Part shown: positions 10,146 through 20,567 of the stretch, piece after piece
Numbering within the stretch: position 1 is the first letter of the stretch
Layout of the letters: the number at the start of each line of letters is the position of its first letter
Assembly: GCA_963556195.1 (NCBI GenBank)
Contig: OY744520.1
Span: 881,001-945,000 of the forward strand
Direction of reading: 5' to 3'
Length of the DNA stretch: 64,000 nt
From: Sepiola atlantica
Lineage: Eukaryota; Mollusca; Cephalopoda; Sepiida; Sepiolidae
Notes under the pieces: model-generated
What the model was told of the DNA's origin: nothing
Database searches by the model: none
The model's input: only the letters and a program-made list of their open reading frames with translations
Program-made: the position numbers and the translations under genes

Positions 10146-11979
10146 AAAATATATATAAAGATATGTTTGTGCTGCAGCTTTAACATTTCCAGCTCTTAAA
10201 CCATGAGTTCTCTCTTTTTAATTAATTGTCCAAATAATTTTACTTTTTTTAATAATTTTGTGTTAGCTATTTGCAGCGTGAATTTCGTGTCCTTATATTG
10301 AGTATATTTCATATGATTTTTAATTGTTGAAAAAAAATCGTTCTTTCGTTTTTCCGACTCGATCGTCAGGTTTTTTCATTTTCTGGCAAAAAGTGTTGGC
10401 CAGTAACGCTCATAGGACTTGCATCAAGTCTGTGACAAATAAATTGTTGATATTTTTTAATACGAACATTTTCAATTTTTTGCTTGTTCTGTTTAAAGTA
10501 ACGTTGGCGATATTTTCAACCTCGAATTAAATTTTTTCATCAGTAACCATTTTGGCAATTTTGTGGTTTCTTAGGCGGCAGGTTTATCCGACCTTTTCCA
10601 TGTATGCATGTTAATTATCGACACGTCTAAACCAGAATCTAATTGTAATTTTACATTTTTTTCAGGACTTTACCTCTACATATTTTCTTATATTTTTATC
10701 ACCCTGTTCGTTTGTTTTTGTGGATAAAACCTACTTTTATTTTATGTATTCGTTCTGCGATGTGTCCGCCTTTCTTACAAGTTAGACTAGTTTGAAAACG
10801 GTATGGGAAATCCATAACCCAGTGAAGGTATCGACAACGAAAAAAGGGGCAAGGCGGTAATTTATCATTTTTATAGAAGCGTGAAAATAATTACTCGTTT
10901 TGCTTTGAATTGTTTTTCTAATGGGTGCAATGCTCGACTCTTCAATGTATTTAGAATCTTGTTTCACACTTACAAATTTCTGGCAATATTAGGTTAATTT
11001 ATGCAATTGCTCGCTTTCAAACTTGTCTACGTCTGATTTCTGCGTGTCTGACTGATAAAGCATTTAAAGTTATCAGCTCGTTTGAAATCGACACAGTGTT
11101 CATTAACGCATGACGTGAAAGTTAAATAATCTTCGTTGTCTTTTATGGTTTAAGTTCCTGCACTTCTACCGTTTATGGGAAAGGGAAGTTTTATTGCTAA
11201 ATAATTATCTTAAAATTTGAACCGCTTCAGAAAAATTAAAGTCGCTTGTTTTTCGAGGTAAAATATTGTCCACAAATTTGGTATGTTCGGTGGTCCTTAA
11301 TTTTCGAAGCAGTAGCCGAACTATTTTAAAGTCTGTCCAATTTACACATCTATTTTGTATAGATTCTCATATTTTCTGAAATATGAAGCCAGGGTTTTAT
11401 ATTCGGCTGGGTAATAAGTAAAATTGTCAAACGGCATACTGAGTAAAAAGCATCTTAATTCTCAGTATTTTTACGCTTATTCGATATTGTTATTCTTTTA
11501 GCCAGTTTCTTTTTTCTGTTTCATAAGTCTTTTTGCGGCTTAATTTTTTTGTTCCTCGTTTGTTTTGTATTCTTACGTTGGATTTTTGTTGTTGTTCTAG
11601 GAGAAGCTTTTGAAATATTTCTTAATTGTTTAGTTGTCGTTCTTCGTTTTTTAGTTGTTTTTGTTTAGTTTTCTGTTGCTGTTCTCACTGTATTTCTACA
11701 GCGTTTTGTGTGGAATTAGTTGATTTTAAATCTTCTATGTTTTAAATGCGTTTTTATAGAATACGGCTTTGACGTTGTCAAATATTAATTAGTATAAAAC
11801 AGATATTGCGATAACACGAAATGTTTTTCAACGGTTATCGAAAGAGGCGGGGAGTGCTTGAATTCTGGGGAGATTTGTTGTCACTCAGACGTAAAGGAAC
11901 ACCACTGATTATTGACAGTGAGCAAATATTGATGATGACTTATGAACACTCCTTTTGAGTAAAAACTAAATACAAATTT

Positions 11980-11980
<1 letters not shown>
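10146..11980. other. AT-rich DNA, nothing recognised
   Basis: 1.8 kb without a supported gene. Short frames (10324-10530, 10782-10967 minus) lack any recognisable domain. Confidence 0.5.

Positions 11981-12054
<74 letters not shown>
11981..12054. repeat. (TAA)n microsatellite
   Basis: About 25 uninterrupted TAA triplets. Confidence 0.95.
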
Positions 12055-12589
12055 TAACTTTTTGATCAATAATGGATAGTTGGTATATATATATGTTCGC
12101 ATTTCAGACTATTGTACTATTGTACTATTTTTCAATGCTCAATTTGCGGGGAAGATCTTGTCTGATAGTTACACATATATAACGGCGTCTTCAAACTGGT
12201 TTCTACCATTCGCAATTGACTATATTCCGTAAGCTATTTACAATTTATCATATTTGTTATGTTCTCAACGTTTCTTTATGAACATATAGCATGATCTAAG
12301 TTTCGATCCTTACTACAGACGATAATCACATAAATATACCCAATTTTACCCGGTCATGACTGAAGGAATGAGAACAATCTACATTTGGGGATTTAATAAT
12401 TTCGACGTTAATATCCCTAGTTCGATGAGGACATTCAAAATTCTAAATGACGCACCTAAAGAAAATTCGAGGTTAAAGCGGCCGAAATGTTCTGAATGTA
12501 ACAATAACGATAAGAATAGCAGTCAAAATTATCCAAATAATCCTAATAATCAATCATCATCTAACATATTTCGAAGTATAAGGATAAAC
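12055..12589. other. Unassigned; small N/S-rich ORF
   Basis: A 98-codon frame starts at 12356 and runs into the repeat below. Its first part includes CSECNNND and an asparagine/serine-rich stretch. I do not recognise it. The downstream half (KLKKHNFKLIKNSFKLKIN) is simply the translated repeat, so it is probably not a gene. Confidence 0.35.
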
Positions 12590-12930
12590 TACAAATTAAA
12601 AAAGCACAATTTCAAATTGATAAAAAATAGTTTCAAATTAAAAATAAACTGAATTAGAAATTGATGAAAACCATGTTACAAATTAAAAATGTATTGCACC
12701 TTGTAATCTCTAATAATGTTGAACTATAAATTAAAAATGTTGAACTATAAATTGAAATGAACTGAGATTCAAATTAGAAGAGCAACACTCGAAATTAAAA
12801 AGTTAAATTTGAAATTGACAAACGATAAATTAAAAAAAAAATGTTATTATCAAAGATGAAATAACATTTTAAATTTCAATTAGTTAAATTAAATTGTAGT
12901 CACAATTGAACCTCAAATTAAAAACGCATG
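12590..12930. repeat. Degenerate short-period tandem repeat
   Basis: More than ten imperfect copies of a CAAATTRAAAA-type word spaced about 20-27 bp, including an adjacent pair of TTGAACTATAAATT units near 12719-12752. Confidence 0.6.
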
Positions 12931-13390
12931 AACAATACGACTGATATTTTACATTCATCTTTTTATTTGCTGTTTGTCTTTTTCAATTTGAAATTGAGAC
13001 TTTTAAATTTGTAGCTGATTTTTTAAAATGTTCAAATTGTTTGTGAATAAAAGAGTGTAGATGCGTTTGAAAGAAAATCGACCGCGTTCGCATGTGCGCT
13101 GATGACAAGGTCAAATAGTTTACGGCTGAAAAGTAACATGAAATTTGTTATAATAAAAATGTTTGTTGGGCCAAGTGAAGAAATTAAAGTAATTTAAACT
13201 AGCGTATAAAAAAGAGAATGCTCAGCATTTTTTTAATGAATCAGGGAGGGGTAGAAAATGGAGTTAAATAAATAGAGAAAAATGATGAAAGGAAGAATCA
13301 AAGAATAAACAGATAAAAAGATGAAAGACAGAAAAAAGAAAAGGAAGGAGAAAACAACAAAGAACTCATTTCGGATGTATTCCCCCCTCC

Positions 13391-13455
13391 ACGACGGCTC
13401 GATGGTTATGGCTACCGATTAGACTGATACCTGCCATTAGTTCGAGGAACAAAAA
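13391..13455 (+). mobile_element. Possible tRNA-like SINE head
   Basis: GGCTCGATGGTTATGG (A-box-like) followed about 40 bp later by TTAGTTCGAGGAAC (B-box-like). The spacing suits a tRNA-derived promoter, but no acceptor or intact cloverleaf is evident. DNA on both sides (12931-13879) is otherwise featureless. Confidence 0.3.
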
Positions 13456-13879
13456 GAAAGACCTCATCGTACAAAATAACATTCCTAAAACGTCACATGG
13501 ACGTTAGATAAACGTTGGCTGAACGTACTTTGTTGACTCTCCACAACGTGCGGGCACTGGCAGCGTTAACTCATGTCGTTGCAAATACGTTACCTTGTAA
13601 CATTACATTTACTTCCCATTTCCATCTCACCACAACATAAAAAAAATTTCAAAACAAGTAATGAGAACTTAGCGATATAGAGTAAAATTAACTTTAATAA
13701 AACATGTTCATTTTTATATATTTTTTTTATAATAATGAGCCGCAACTTACCATCATCAAAATGGTTGTTTTTACTAACGAGCCATCGTTCATCAAGGTCC
13801 AAAAGCCGTGGAGATAAAGAATTGAATCGCATTTTGTCAGGTGGATGGTGATGCAAACACTTTGAGTATTGCAGACGGA

Positions 13880-14390
13880 ATTAAATTATTTAAAAGGACA
13901 GCTCAACGAGAATTTGTTTACATTGGATTTTAACCCCTAGTTTGATTATATATAATAATATGAGAGAATCGAAAAGGATGAATGGACTGAACAAAGTTTG
14001 ATTACTTAAAAAAACGGCTCCACAAATATTTGCTCACATTTGACTTGAAGACGACTATGTGTAGTATACAGGAAAGCAGTCATTTCACAAATTGAAAGTC
14101 CATGGAAATTCCGTTTCGTTCCAGGTACATAGAAGGAAAAAATCAAATGTCTTTGCTGCGGTTGTAATACGATGAGTTCTTGCTTGAATGATTTACAGCG
14201 ATTGGAGCCCAGTCGACAACGTGTCATTGAAATAACGATCGAGTAGAGAAAGACTAGCAACATCTCTTCTAAAAGAAAGGGGATGTAAAAAAGAGAAAAG
14301 ACCATACATCACAAGATCGCGACGTCAATTTTGTACTCAGTCTTACCTTAATAGAGTGTTTTGAACGGCCCATCCCCAGTATTGCTGGAA
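13880..14390 (-). pseudogene. LINE C-terminal fragment, same family as 20195-21965
   Basis: The minus-strand frame at 14006-14305 follows the same out-of-phase translation as the minus frame at 20274-20747: a PF-EE-LL segment, then LxSxxxxxSxxxxLxxLQPQQ/LQQQK, then GT-RN. This shows DNA-level homology to the 3' part of that LINE. Not functional. Confidence 0.55.
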
Positions 14391-14916
14391 TTATAGGACA
14401 GTGTGGAAAAGAATTGACATAATCTAAAAATGATGTCAGATGTTTCGCAGAAAGTGGATAATAACTTAAAGAAAGATATCGGAATGTATATTCATCATCA
14501 AAATTAGTGCTTTGAAAACATATGTTGAATTTATTTAAAAATGTTTTTAAATGGACAGAAACAACTGTATAGTAAATGATATTTTAAAATTAAATTCGGA
14601 GAATTTAGTAAATTATTATATATTTGAGCTCTTGTAATATAAATAGTATATATTTTTTGTACAAATTTAAAGGAATTTTCAAATAATTTCATGTTGCTGC
14701 AACAACGTTCACACTTGTAGGGTTAAGCCAGCTTCTTCTCTGGCCTGTATTATATTCCGAGTTATTGCGGTCCTGAGACAGGTTGCACGAGATGGTTAAC
14801 GAACCGCGATCCCATCGACGAAGGTCGATCACCTGTATACATGATAGTTCAGCTAAGTACTCATTGTTGGTTGTTGTCCAGCCTCTGTGCTATCCACCAA
14901 CACGCTTGTACCACCG

Positions 14917-14919
<3 letters not shown>
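14391..14919. other. No gene recognised
   Basis: AT-rich. The last 100 bp become GC-richer and may be the 5' part of the SINE copy interrupted by the TA tract. Confidence 0.4.

Positions 14920-14984
<65 letters not shown>
14920..14984. repeat. (TA)n microsatellite
   Basis: 65 bp of pure TA, inserted or expanded beside a SINE copy. Confidence 0.95.
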
Positions 14985-14986
<2 letters not shown>

Positions 14987-15080
14987 TTGCAGATTCTTAG
15001 GCTGACTTTGTAAACCGGGTTCGCGCCTACTGACCGTCTGAAATTGTTACTTTTCTGCACTGATGAGAGCACTCTCGAGG
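14985..15080 (+). mobile_element. SINE family Z fragment with partial hammerhead
   Basis: B box GGGTTCGCGCC near 15018, then TTACTTTTCTGCA, the core CTGATGA (15060-15066), a clean stem II GAG-CACT-CTC (15067-15076) and GAGG where GAAA is expected. Homology to the other copies ends there. Confidence 0.55.
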
Positions 15081-15209
15081 ATGTTAAAAATAGACTGTCA
15101 AAAAGCTCTTATGCAAAGTTAAGAATACGTTTGTCGCACTCTCTCGACTAGCATTCTATCTGTGGCCGCTTTTAGGCACACACAAATCTTTAATTCCCTT
15201 AATCACGTG

Positions 15210-15359
15210 CTAGTTTCCGGTGGCTGAGTGGATATGGCGACTGCTCTCAGATTCTAAGCTGACTCCGTCTCAAAGTGTTACTTTCCTGCACTGATGAGAA
15301 CAATACGCTTGAAACGCTAGCGTCTGTGGGTATAAATAATTTGATGTTTATTTATAAAT

Positions 15360-15362
<3 letters not shown>
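15210..15362 (+). mobile_element. tRNA-derived SINE (family Z), best copy
   Basis: A box TGGCTGAGTGG at 15221-15231 (close to the pol III consensus TRGYNNARNNG). A tRNA-like region with a degraded B box follows, then the hammerhead-like motif at 15285-15330, a TATAAATAATTTGATG segment and a TTTATTTATAAATAT tail running into (TA)n. SINEs are transcribed by RNA polymerase III from the internal A and B boxes and mobilised by a partner LINE. That role is inferred from the family. Confidence 0.65.
15285..15330 (+). ncRNA. Type I hammerhead ribozyme-like motif inside a SINE
   Basis: Stem I pairs CCUGCA (15285-15290) with UGUGGG (15325-15330), six pairs of which two are G-U. The core CUGAUGA (15291-15297) is canonical. 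Stem II (15298-15310) is weak. GAA is 15311-15313. Stem III is A15314-U15323 plus CGC (15315-15317) with GCG (15320-15322) over a 2-nt loop. The cleavage triplet GUC ends at 15324. Such a minimal stem III is typical of retroelement hammerheads thought to cleave as dimers. Confidence 0.55.

Positions 15363-15392
<30 letters not shown>
15363..15392. repeat. (TA)n microsatellite at SINE tail
   Basis: Pure TA directly after the SINE 3' tail. Confidence 0.9.
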
Positions 15393-15394
<2 letters not shown>

Positions 15395-15606
15395 ATATTA
15401 TAAAGTGAGAATCAAGGGTAAGTAGAGTAATTCTGAGAAAGGAAAGCACTCTCCCCTATATCTACACTAGTAGCTAATGAAAAGGGAGTCTTCACATCGC
15501 TCTCGACTATCGTCGAGCACAACTTAACTTTTATTAATAAAATATATATTAATCTTTATTTATCGCATGAAACATATTTAGCTGTCTCGTTGGAACAAAT
15601 TCGTAT

Positions 15607-15608
15607 AG

Positions 15609-15653
<45 letters not shown>

Positions 15654-15688
15654 CATATATGTGTGTGTATGTGTGTGGTGTATATATG
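15607..15688. repeat. (TA)/(CA)/(TG) composite microsatellite
   Basis: TA, then CA, then TA and TG blocks. The CA and TG blocks could fold into a hairpin. Confidence 0.85.
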
Positions 15689-15803
15689 ATTGTATGTACA
15701 TATAATTTTCCCCTATTGTTTGTTTATGCTCCTGTTATTATGTCGCATTTCAGTGGCAATTCGTGTTGTATATTTTCCCTCATTCTTATTTGGCTGGCGT
15801 CCT

Positions 15804-15837
15804 TTACATAAGTCACGTGGTTACATAAGTCACGTGG
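15804..15837. promoter_or_regulatory. Exact 17-bp tandem duplication with two E-boxes
   Basis: TTACATAAGTCACGTGG occurs twice back to back (15804-15820, 15821-15837), each with the CACGTG E-box bound by bHLH factors. No promoter or gene is visible nearby, so any function is speculative. Confidence 0.35.
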
Positions 15838-16689
15838 TCTCCATTGTACTCTGATGTCATTTTTAGATATTGTCTTAATTAACCAAAATTGAGTTGTTAC
15901 AGTCATTCATACAAACATAGAAAATAAGTTGCATGAAAATGAAACGCCCTTCATTTTTTTGGGCTTTCTTTCTTTTTTGTTTACTTTTTTCTTCACTTTC
16001 TTTACTTTCTTTCTATTTCGGTTCATTTTCTTTCTCTCTCCTTACTCTATGTTCCTCGTTTTCTTTCTCTTCTTTCGCTCCTTATTTATTCATGCCACCG
16101 ACGTTTGTTTTTTTTATTTACCATTTCCACTCTCTGCCATTGTTTCCCTTTTAGAAATATACACAATGAATAAATATTAGAACTTGAAGTACAAAATTGT
16201 CTACGAAAATGACCGGGGTCGGCATTAAATAATCAAAAATGGGTGTTTTTTCATGAAAACAAACGACCAACCACATTTATAATACTATTAGTTACAACCT
16301 TCAAAATTATTGCTCACAATTGCACTCAATTTTAGAATAAAACCTCTTGGGACACCAGTGCTGTCATAGTAAATAAAAATTAACATGCTATTTTAACTAT
16401 TGTTACTACACTTTCTACTTATATTACTACTAATATAAACAATTATTGTAATGTTATAAATTGTCGTCCTTGCATTAGCCAGTTAAAATTTATCTCTATT
16501 GTAGGCACATGTTATCACAGTCATCTCTCTTAATTATAGAACACCACAGTGACGTCACGTGAACAATAAGAAAGGGTATTGTCCTTTTTTAACTACGGCA
16601 AAAATAACGTTCGGATATATAAACACGTAACTCGTAATGCAGCAACTGAACACAACGTGAGTTTTCTTAATTGCTCTTACTTCAGCTCA
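15838..16689. other. No gene recognised; pyrimidine-rich stretch
   Basis: 15940-16155 is T/C-rich and yields spurious F/L/S-rich frames. The palindrome GTGACGTCAC followed by GTG (CRE-like plus E-box-like) sits near 16551-16560. Confidence 0.45.
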
Positions 16690-17330
16690 TATTATATAGT
16701 ATGAAGAGAGACCAACGCCCGCCACAAAAAATCAGTATTGACTATCATATCCTTAAACATTGAACGGCTACTCACAACCAAAAAATGACTTGTTGTAAAA
16801 CTCTACAGAGAGCATCAGTGTGATATTCTTTGCTTACAAGAACGCACCGTGGACTTAAACATCCTGCCCACTATTATAGCGGTACATCTATCCTGACGAC
16901 ATCTATATAACATCTCAAGAGAGCACGTTTAAAGTATTCGAAACAAATCTCAATTCAACCCTAGATGAGCTACTCCTCTACTATCAATATAACCACCTGC
17001 ATGCTGTAAACCCTGCAAAATATTCAGTCTGCTTGTTCCATTTCAGGCAGAGACTAGACTACATCTCTGTACCAGAGGGCTAGAAAATCCCCAATTACTA
17101 CTGACATAGGAATCCCCTCATTCTGATGCTCTCCCTTCTGGCTCAGAAGTACTCTGGATCCTATGTAAAACATTCAACCACCTGAGAACGGAGATGGAGG
17201 CAATCAGAAACAGCTATCGTAATATGTGGCTTCAAAAGTGACTTAATCATTAGCGAATTTGGGGAAGAGGATGCCACGATGCAACACTGCCTTGTTTTCT
17301 CTGTAGTGCCCAATTAATAAAGATTGAGAT
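16690..17330 (+). pseudogene. LINE relic: endonuclease start joined to RT thumb/C-terminus
   Basis: About 16725-16860 reads like the start of an apurinic-type LINE endonuclease (LSLNIE-type opening, then REHQCDILCLQE, the conserved E of LCLQET). From about 16900 the sequence jumps to the late RT/thumb region (ETNLNSTLDELLLYYQ, NPAKYSVCLFH) and ends near 17250-17320 with a GEEDATMQHCL segment like the terminal C-x-C...MxHLLxCP block. Most of the RT is missing, so the copy carries a large internal deletion. Stops and frameshifts occur throughout. Confidence 0.6.
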
Positions 17331-19777
17331 ATCTTGTATGCATGCATGTTTGAAACTTGATGACATTACAAAATGATGATGTCTTCATTTATAATATCAC
17401 AAAATGATAGCATCATCCTTTAAACTTGAGTTGAGGAAGAGATGCTTATTTAGACGAATATCTAGATACCGTGAGGTCTAGTATATTACTAAAACGTACT
17501 CGTCTTATTTGTTATATTAACTTATTTGTTTGTTCTCATGCACCCATGATGACGTCATCAATATAACATCACTAAGAAAACGACGTCATCGCTTAAAACG
17601 GAGATGTGGAATAACCATATACCATGGACATCAAACCAGTGCACAGCAGTTCTGTCTTCAAATTAGTATTTTTTAAAAATTTTACATTTCATGGGATCAG
17701 AACATTTTTAATTTTTTCACACTTACCATCAAAGAGATGAACTCAACCAACACCCGTCTATAACCTGATTTCACTAGCTTACTGACTTCTGTATCATCCC
17801 GGACATTTATGATAAATATAGACTTTTTAAAAATTATTTGTTTATTAATTATTCTGCTTATCTGATTCTTCCAGGTTTGATTCTGTAAATCATGTTTGTA
17901 TTGTTTGTTTGTTTTTAATCTATATGAGCTAGACCATATTTATTTGTTTACGATTAGCCTACTGATAAAATTAGATTATAAACGATAAAGCAAATATGAA
18001 AAAAAGAAAATGCTCCGATTTACTCGCCTCCGCGTGAGGGCAGAGTTAGACAGAAGGTCAGTTTTGTTTTTAATGTGGGGAGAATCCAGCTTCTCTAAAA
18101 AGAGGCACTAAAGATTGAATCAAAAATAAAAATTGAAGGATTTTTCCTTCACTATTCGAGATGAAGTGTAATACCAGAACAGATACTACATTTTCGCTGA
18201 CCCCTAAAAACAAAACAGCGTGTATTTAGTTGATTTGTGGAATCAATTCTTAGGAATTAAATACGTTTCAAAGTTTAAAGGCATCGCGATTCTTTCTTTT
18301 AGTGTATACGTAACTGTTATTAATATGCATATACATGCACATACAATTAAATACAATTAAACATGTATATACACACACGTAGGAATTCACACATATATAT
18401 CCTGCATATAAGTACACATATAACTACGCAAATGTGTTCACAAAATATTTACTCAAACACAAAGTTTAAACTTTTCTGAGGTTTATAAAGATATACACGT
18501 AAAGTTAATTATATTATTCATTTAACTAGTATATGTTAATTCTCGATGATAAAGTAGATCTATTTGGTAGGCATCGGCTATTTGGAGGGGTAATATCAAG
18601 TTTATACATTAACAAAGATGTTGAACTAAGTGATGTTTTCGGAATTTTATACGTGTGTTTCTATAATTGGTCATTAACAATAATAAATTATGAATAACAT
18701 TGCAGTAGTAACATTGATTTATAGTGATGGTGTCTATTTTTATGATGTCTATATTTTTAAGTAAAAGAGAAAAAAGCATATATACTATATATATAGATAT
18801 ATACATCATACATGTTTGTGTATTTCCTTTAGTTAGAATAATTCAATTCTGTAAACTACGCAGAGTCTGTCGAACCGATTAAAATATTTAAATAATTAGG
18901 CGTACTTTTCCTGGTCCAGTACTTATTATCAACTTGTATAATGAGCCTCTTAGGCATCAATACTGAATCTACATCGATTGGTGTAATGTCTGATGTTTTT
19001 TTCTAGCCATGGGAAGTGTCTTATTTACTGGTTGAAATTCATTGGAAACACGAATTAATATACAAAAGACGGTAATGTTACATTATCTTTGATGTTTATA
19101 TTTGTGAAACATTATGCGACTTGATTTGAAGAAGTTAAGAGTGGATATTTGATTTTACTTTTCATTGTTCGGATGATCCTATCTAATATATTTTACTAAC
19201 AAAGACTATATCACATCTAGATAGGCAGATTAACTTAATAGAAGGGTTACTGTAGAAATCGCATTGTTACTGTTATTATTATTGTTGAGAATGTTATGAT
19301 TGGTATTGTAGAGGTTATATTTAGCTCGATCATACATTTATATACAACATTATAAACACAACACCGAACAAAACAATGTCCAGAAACCCTTTTAAACTAT
19401 GACATACTAAATAAGTAAAGGCAAAAACAAATATTGTTAGTGCTGATTTTTTCAAAGCATTATTTCGACAAGATATTAAATATGTCATGAATTTTATATG
19501 TGTGTGTGTGCGTGTGTTATTAATAATATAGTTATTGTTTCCTATAGTTAATCCAATGAAACTCTAGTGTTTATAAAATAGTGATCAATGACCAGTAGAG
19601 CTTTATTATAGCATAAATCCCTTTATTCATACAATGATTATTTGCTACATATGTGCATACATGTTTCCACTGCGATCTCGTTCGAAATCTAACTTCATCG
19701 GGCCATATTAAAAACTTAACTAAGACGGATAGGAAAAGATCTATGCAAATCGTTTTGGTTCAAAGAGGACAGAAGAA

Positions 19778-19780
<3 letters not shown>
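17331..19780. other. AT-rich DNA, nothing coding recognised
   Basis: 2.4 kb without repeats shared with the rest of the window apart from short TATA/CACA runs near 18330-18430 and a TG run near 19499. Confidence 0.5.
17548..17592. promoter_or_regulatory. Pair of CRE-like palindromes
   Basis: GATGACGTCATC (17548-17559) and CGACGTCATCG (17581-17591) lie about 32 bp apart. They match the CREB/ATF site TGACGTCA. No transcript is evident, so this is a weak call. Confidence 0.25.

Positions 19781-19819
<39 letters not shown>
19781..19819. repeat. (TA)n microsatellite
   Basis: Pure TA tract abutting the left end of the palindrome. Confidence 0.9.
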
Positions 19820-19823
<4 letters not shown>

Positions 19824-19847
19824 TTATTCTGGTACAGAAAAATGAGT

Positions 19848-19916
19848 ACAACATTCGTACCGTCGGTTTCAAGCACGGAAGGTCTTACCCATCCGGCTCT
19901 CTTCAGCTTCTGTTGT
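19848..19916 (-). ncRNA. Hammerhead-like motif, mirror copy in left palindrome arm
   Basis: Reverse-complement counterpart of 19947-20015. Within the motif the two arms differ at only two sites, one in a stem II bulge and one in the stem III loop, so the predicted pairing is unaffected. Confidence 0.5.
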
Positions 19917-19946
19917 CATCTGTATTGGAAATGTCCAATACAGATG

Positions 19947-20015
19947 ACAACAGAAGCTGAAGAGAGTCGGATGGGTAAGACCTTCCGTGCTTGAAACCGA
20001 TGGTACGAATGTTGT
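19947..20015 (+). ncRNA. Type I hammerhead-like motif with internal loop in stem I
   Basis: Core CUGAAGA 19957-19963. Stem II is GAG with CUU plus CGG (19968-19970) with CCG (19985-19987) and a large loop. GAA is 19993-19995. Stem III is ACC (19996-19998) with GGU (20002-20004), loop GAU. Cleavage triplet GUA ends at 20005. Stem I is G19956-C20006, a 3x3 internal loop, then ACAACA (19947-19952) with UGUUGU (20010-20015). Internal loops in stem I are a regular feature of natural type I hammerheads. Confidence 0.55.
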
Positions 20016-20125
20016 ACTAATTTTTCTGTACCAGAATAAATAAATATTATGCTCTTAATTTTTATCTTTAATTCTTAATTAATCGAGCACTCTGCTGTGA
20101 TTGTTCCTACCATTTTACAAAGAAG

Positions 20126-20126
<1 letters not shown>

Positions 20127-20172
<46 letters not shown>
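20127..20172. repeat. (TA)n microsatellite
   Basis: Pure TA between the palindrome and the minus-strand LINE 3' end. Confidence 0.9.
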
Positions 20173-20173
<1 letters not shown>

Positions 20174-20194
20174 CATGTCGTGCTAAAATGAAAC

Positions 20195-20505
20195 GTTAAC
20201 GCCTCCGTGTTGTTTAATTGCCATTATCAAGGCCCAAGGGCCACTTATGGATAAGGGTTGAAGAGACTATCGCTTAAACGATGAGCGCCACCACGCGAAA
20301 ATTGGAAATATCCGGGGGATTGGGCATAATATTTCTTGAGATGACTTGTTTATCTAAGAGGACACTCAACAAGTAATAGTTTACATCAGATCTGAAGACA
20401 GCAATGCTGTAGTCAGCTGAGAAGAAACTTAGTCGCATTTTGGTTTTGCAGATTGGGTGCTCTAGGAAATCAACTTTGTTCCTGGAAGTTCCGTATGGTC
20501 TTTGG

Positions 20506-20567
<62 letters not shown>

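Larger units (their letters stand above)
19814..20049. repeat. Near-perfect 116-bp palindrome (family W foldback)
   Basis: Left arm 19814-19929 and right arm 19934-20049 are reverse complements with only three mismatches, separated by the 4-bp loop AATG. The unit carries CTGAAGA...GAAACCGATGG and ends in AATAAATAAATAT beside (TA)n. The high arm identity implies a recent origin or gene conversion. Both strands therefore carry the hammerhead-like motif. Confidence 0.85.

Noticed and set aside
13391..13455. Functional tRNA gene
   Set aside because: A- and B-box-like words only; no foldable acceptor, anticodon or T arm and no terminator.
19814..20049. Microhairpin or miRNA precursor
   Set aside because: The long hairpin could superficially resemble one, but the arms are full repeat copies with the ribozyme core and the family occurs elsewhere as a foldback repeat.
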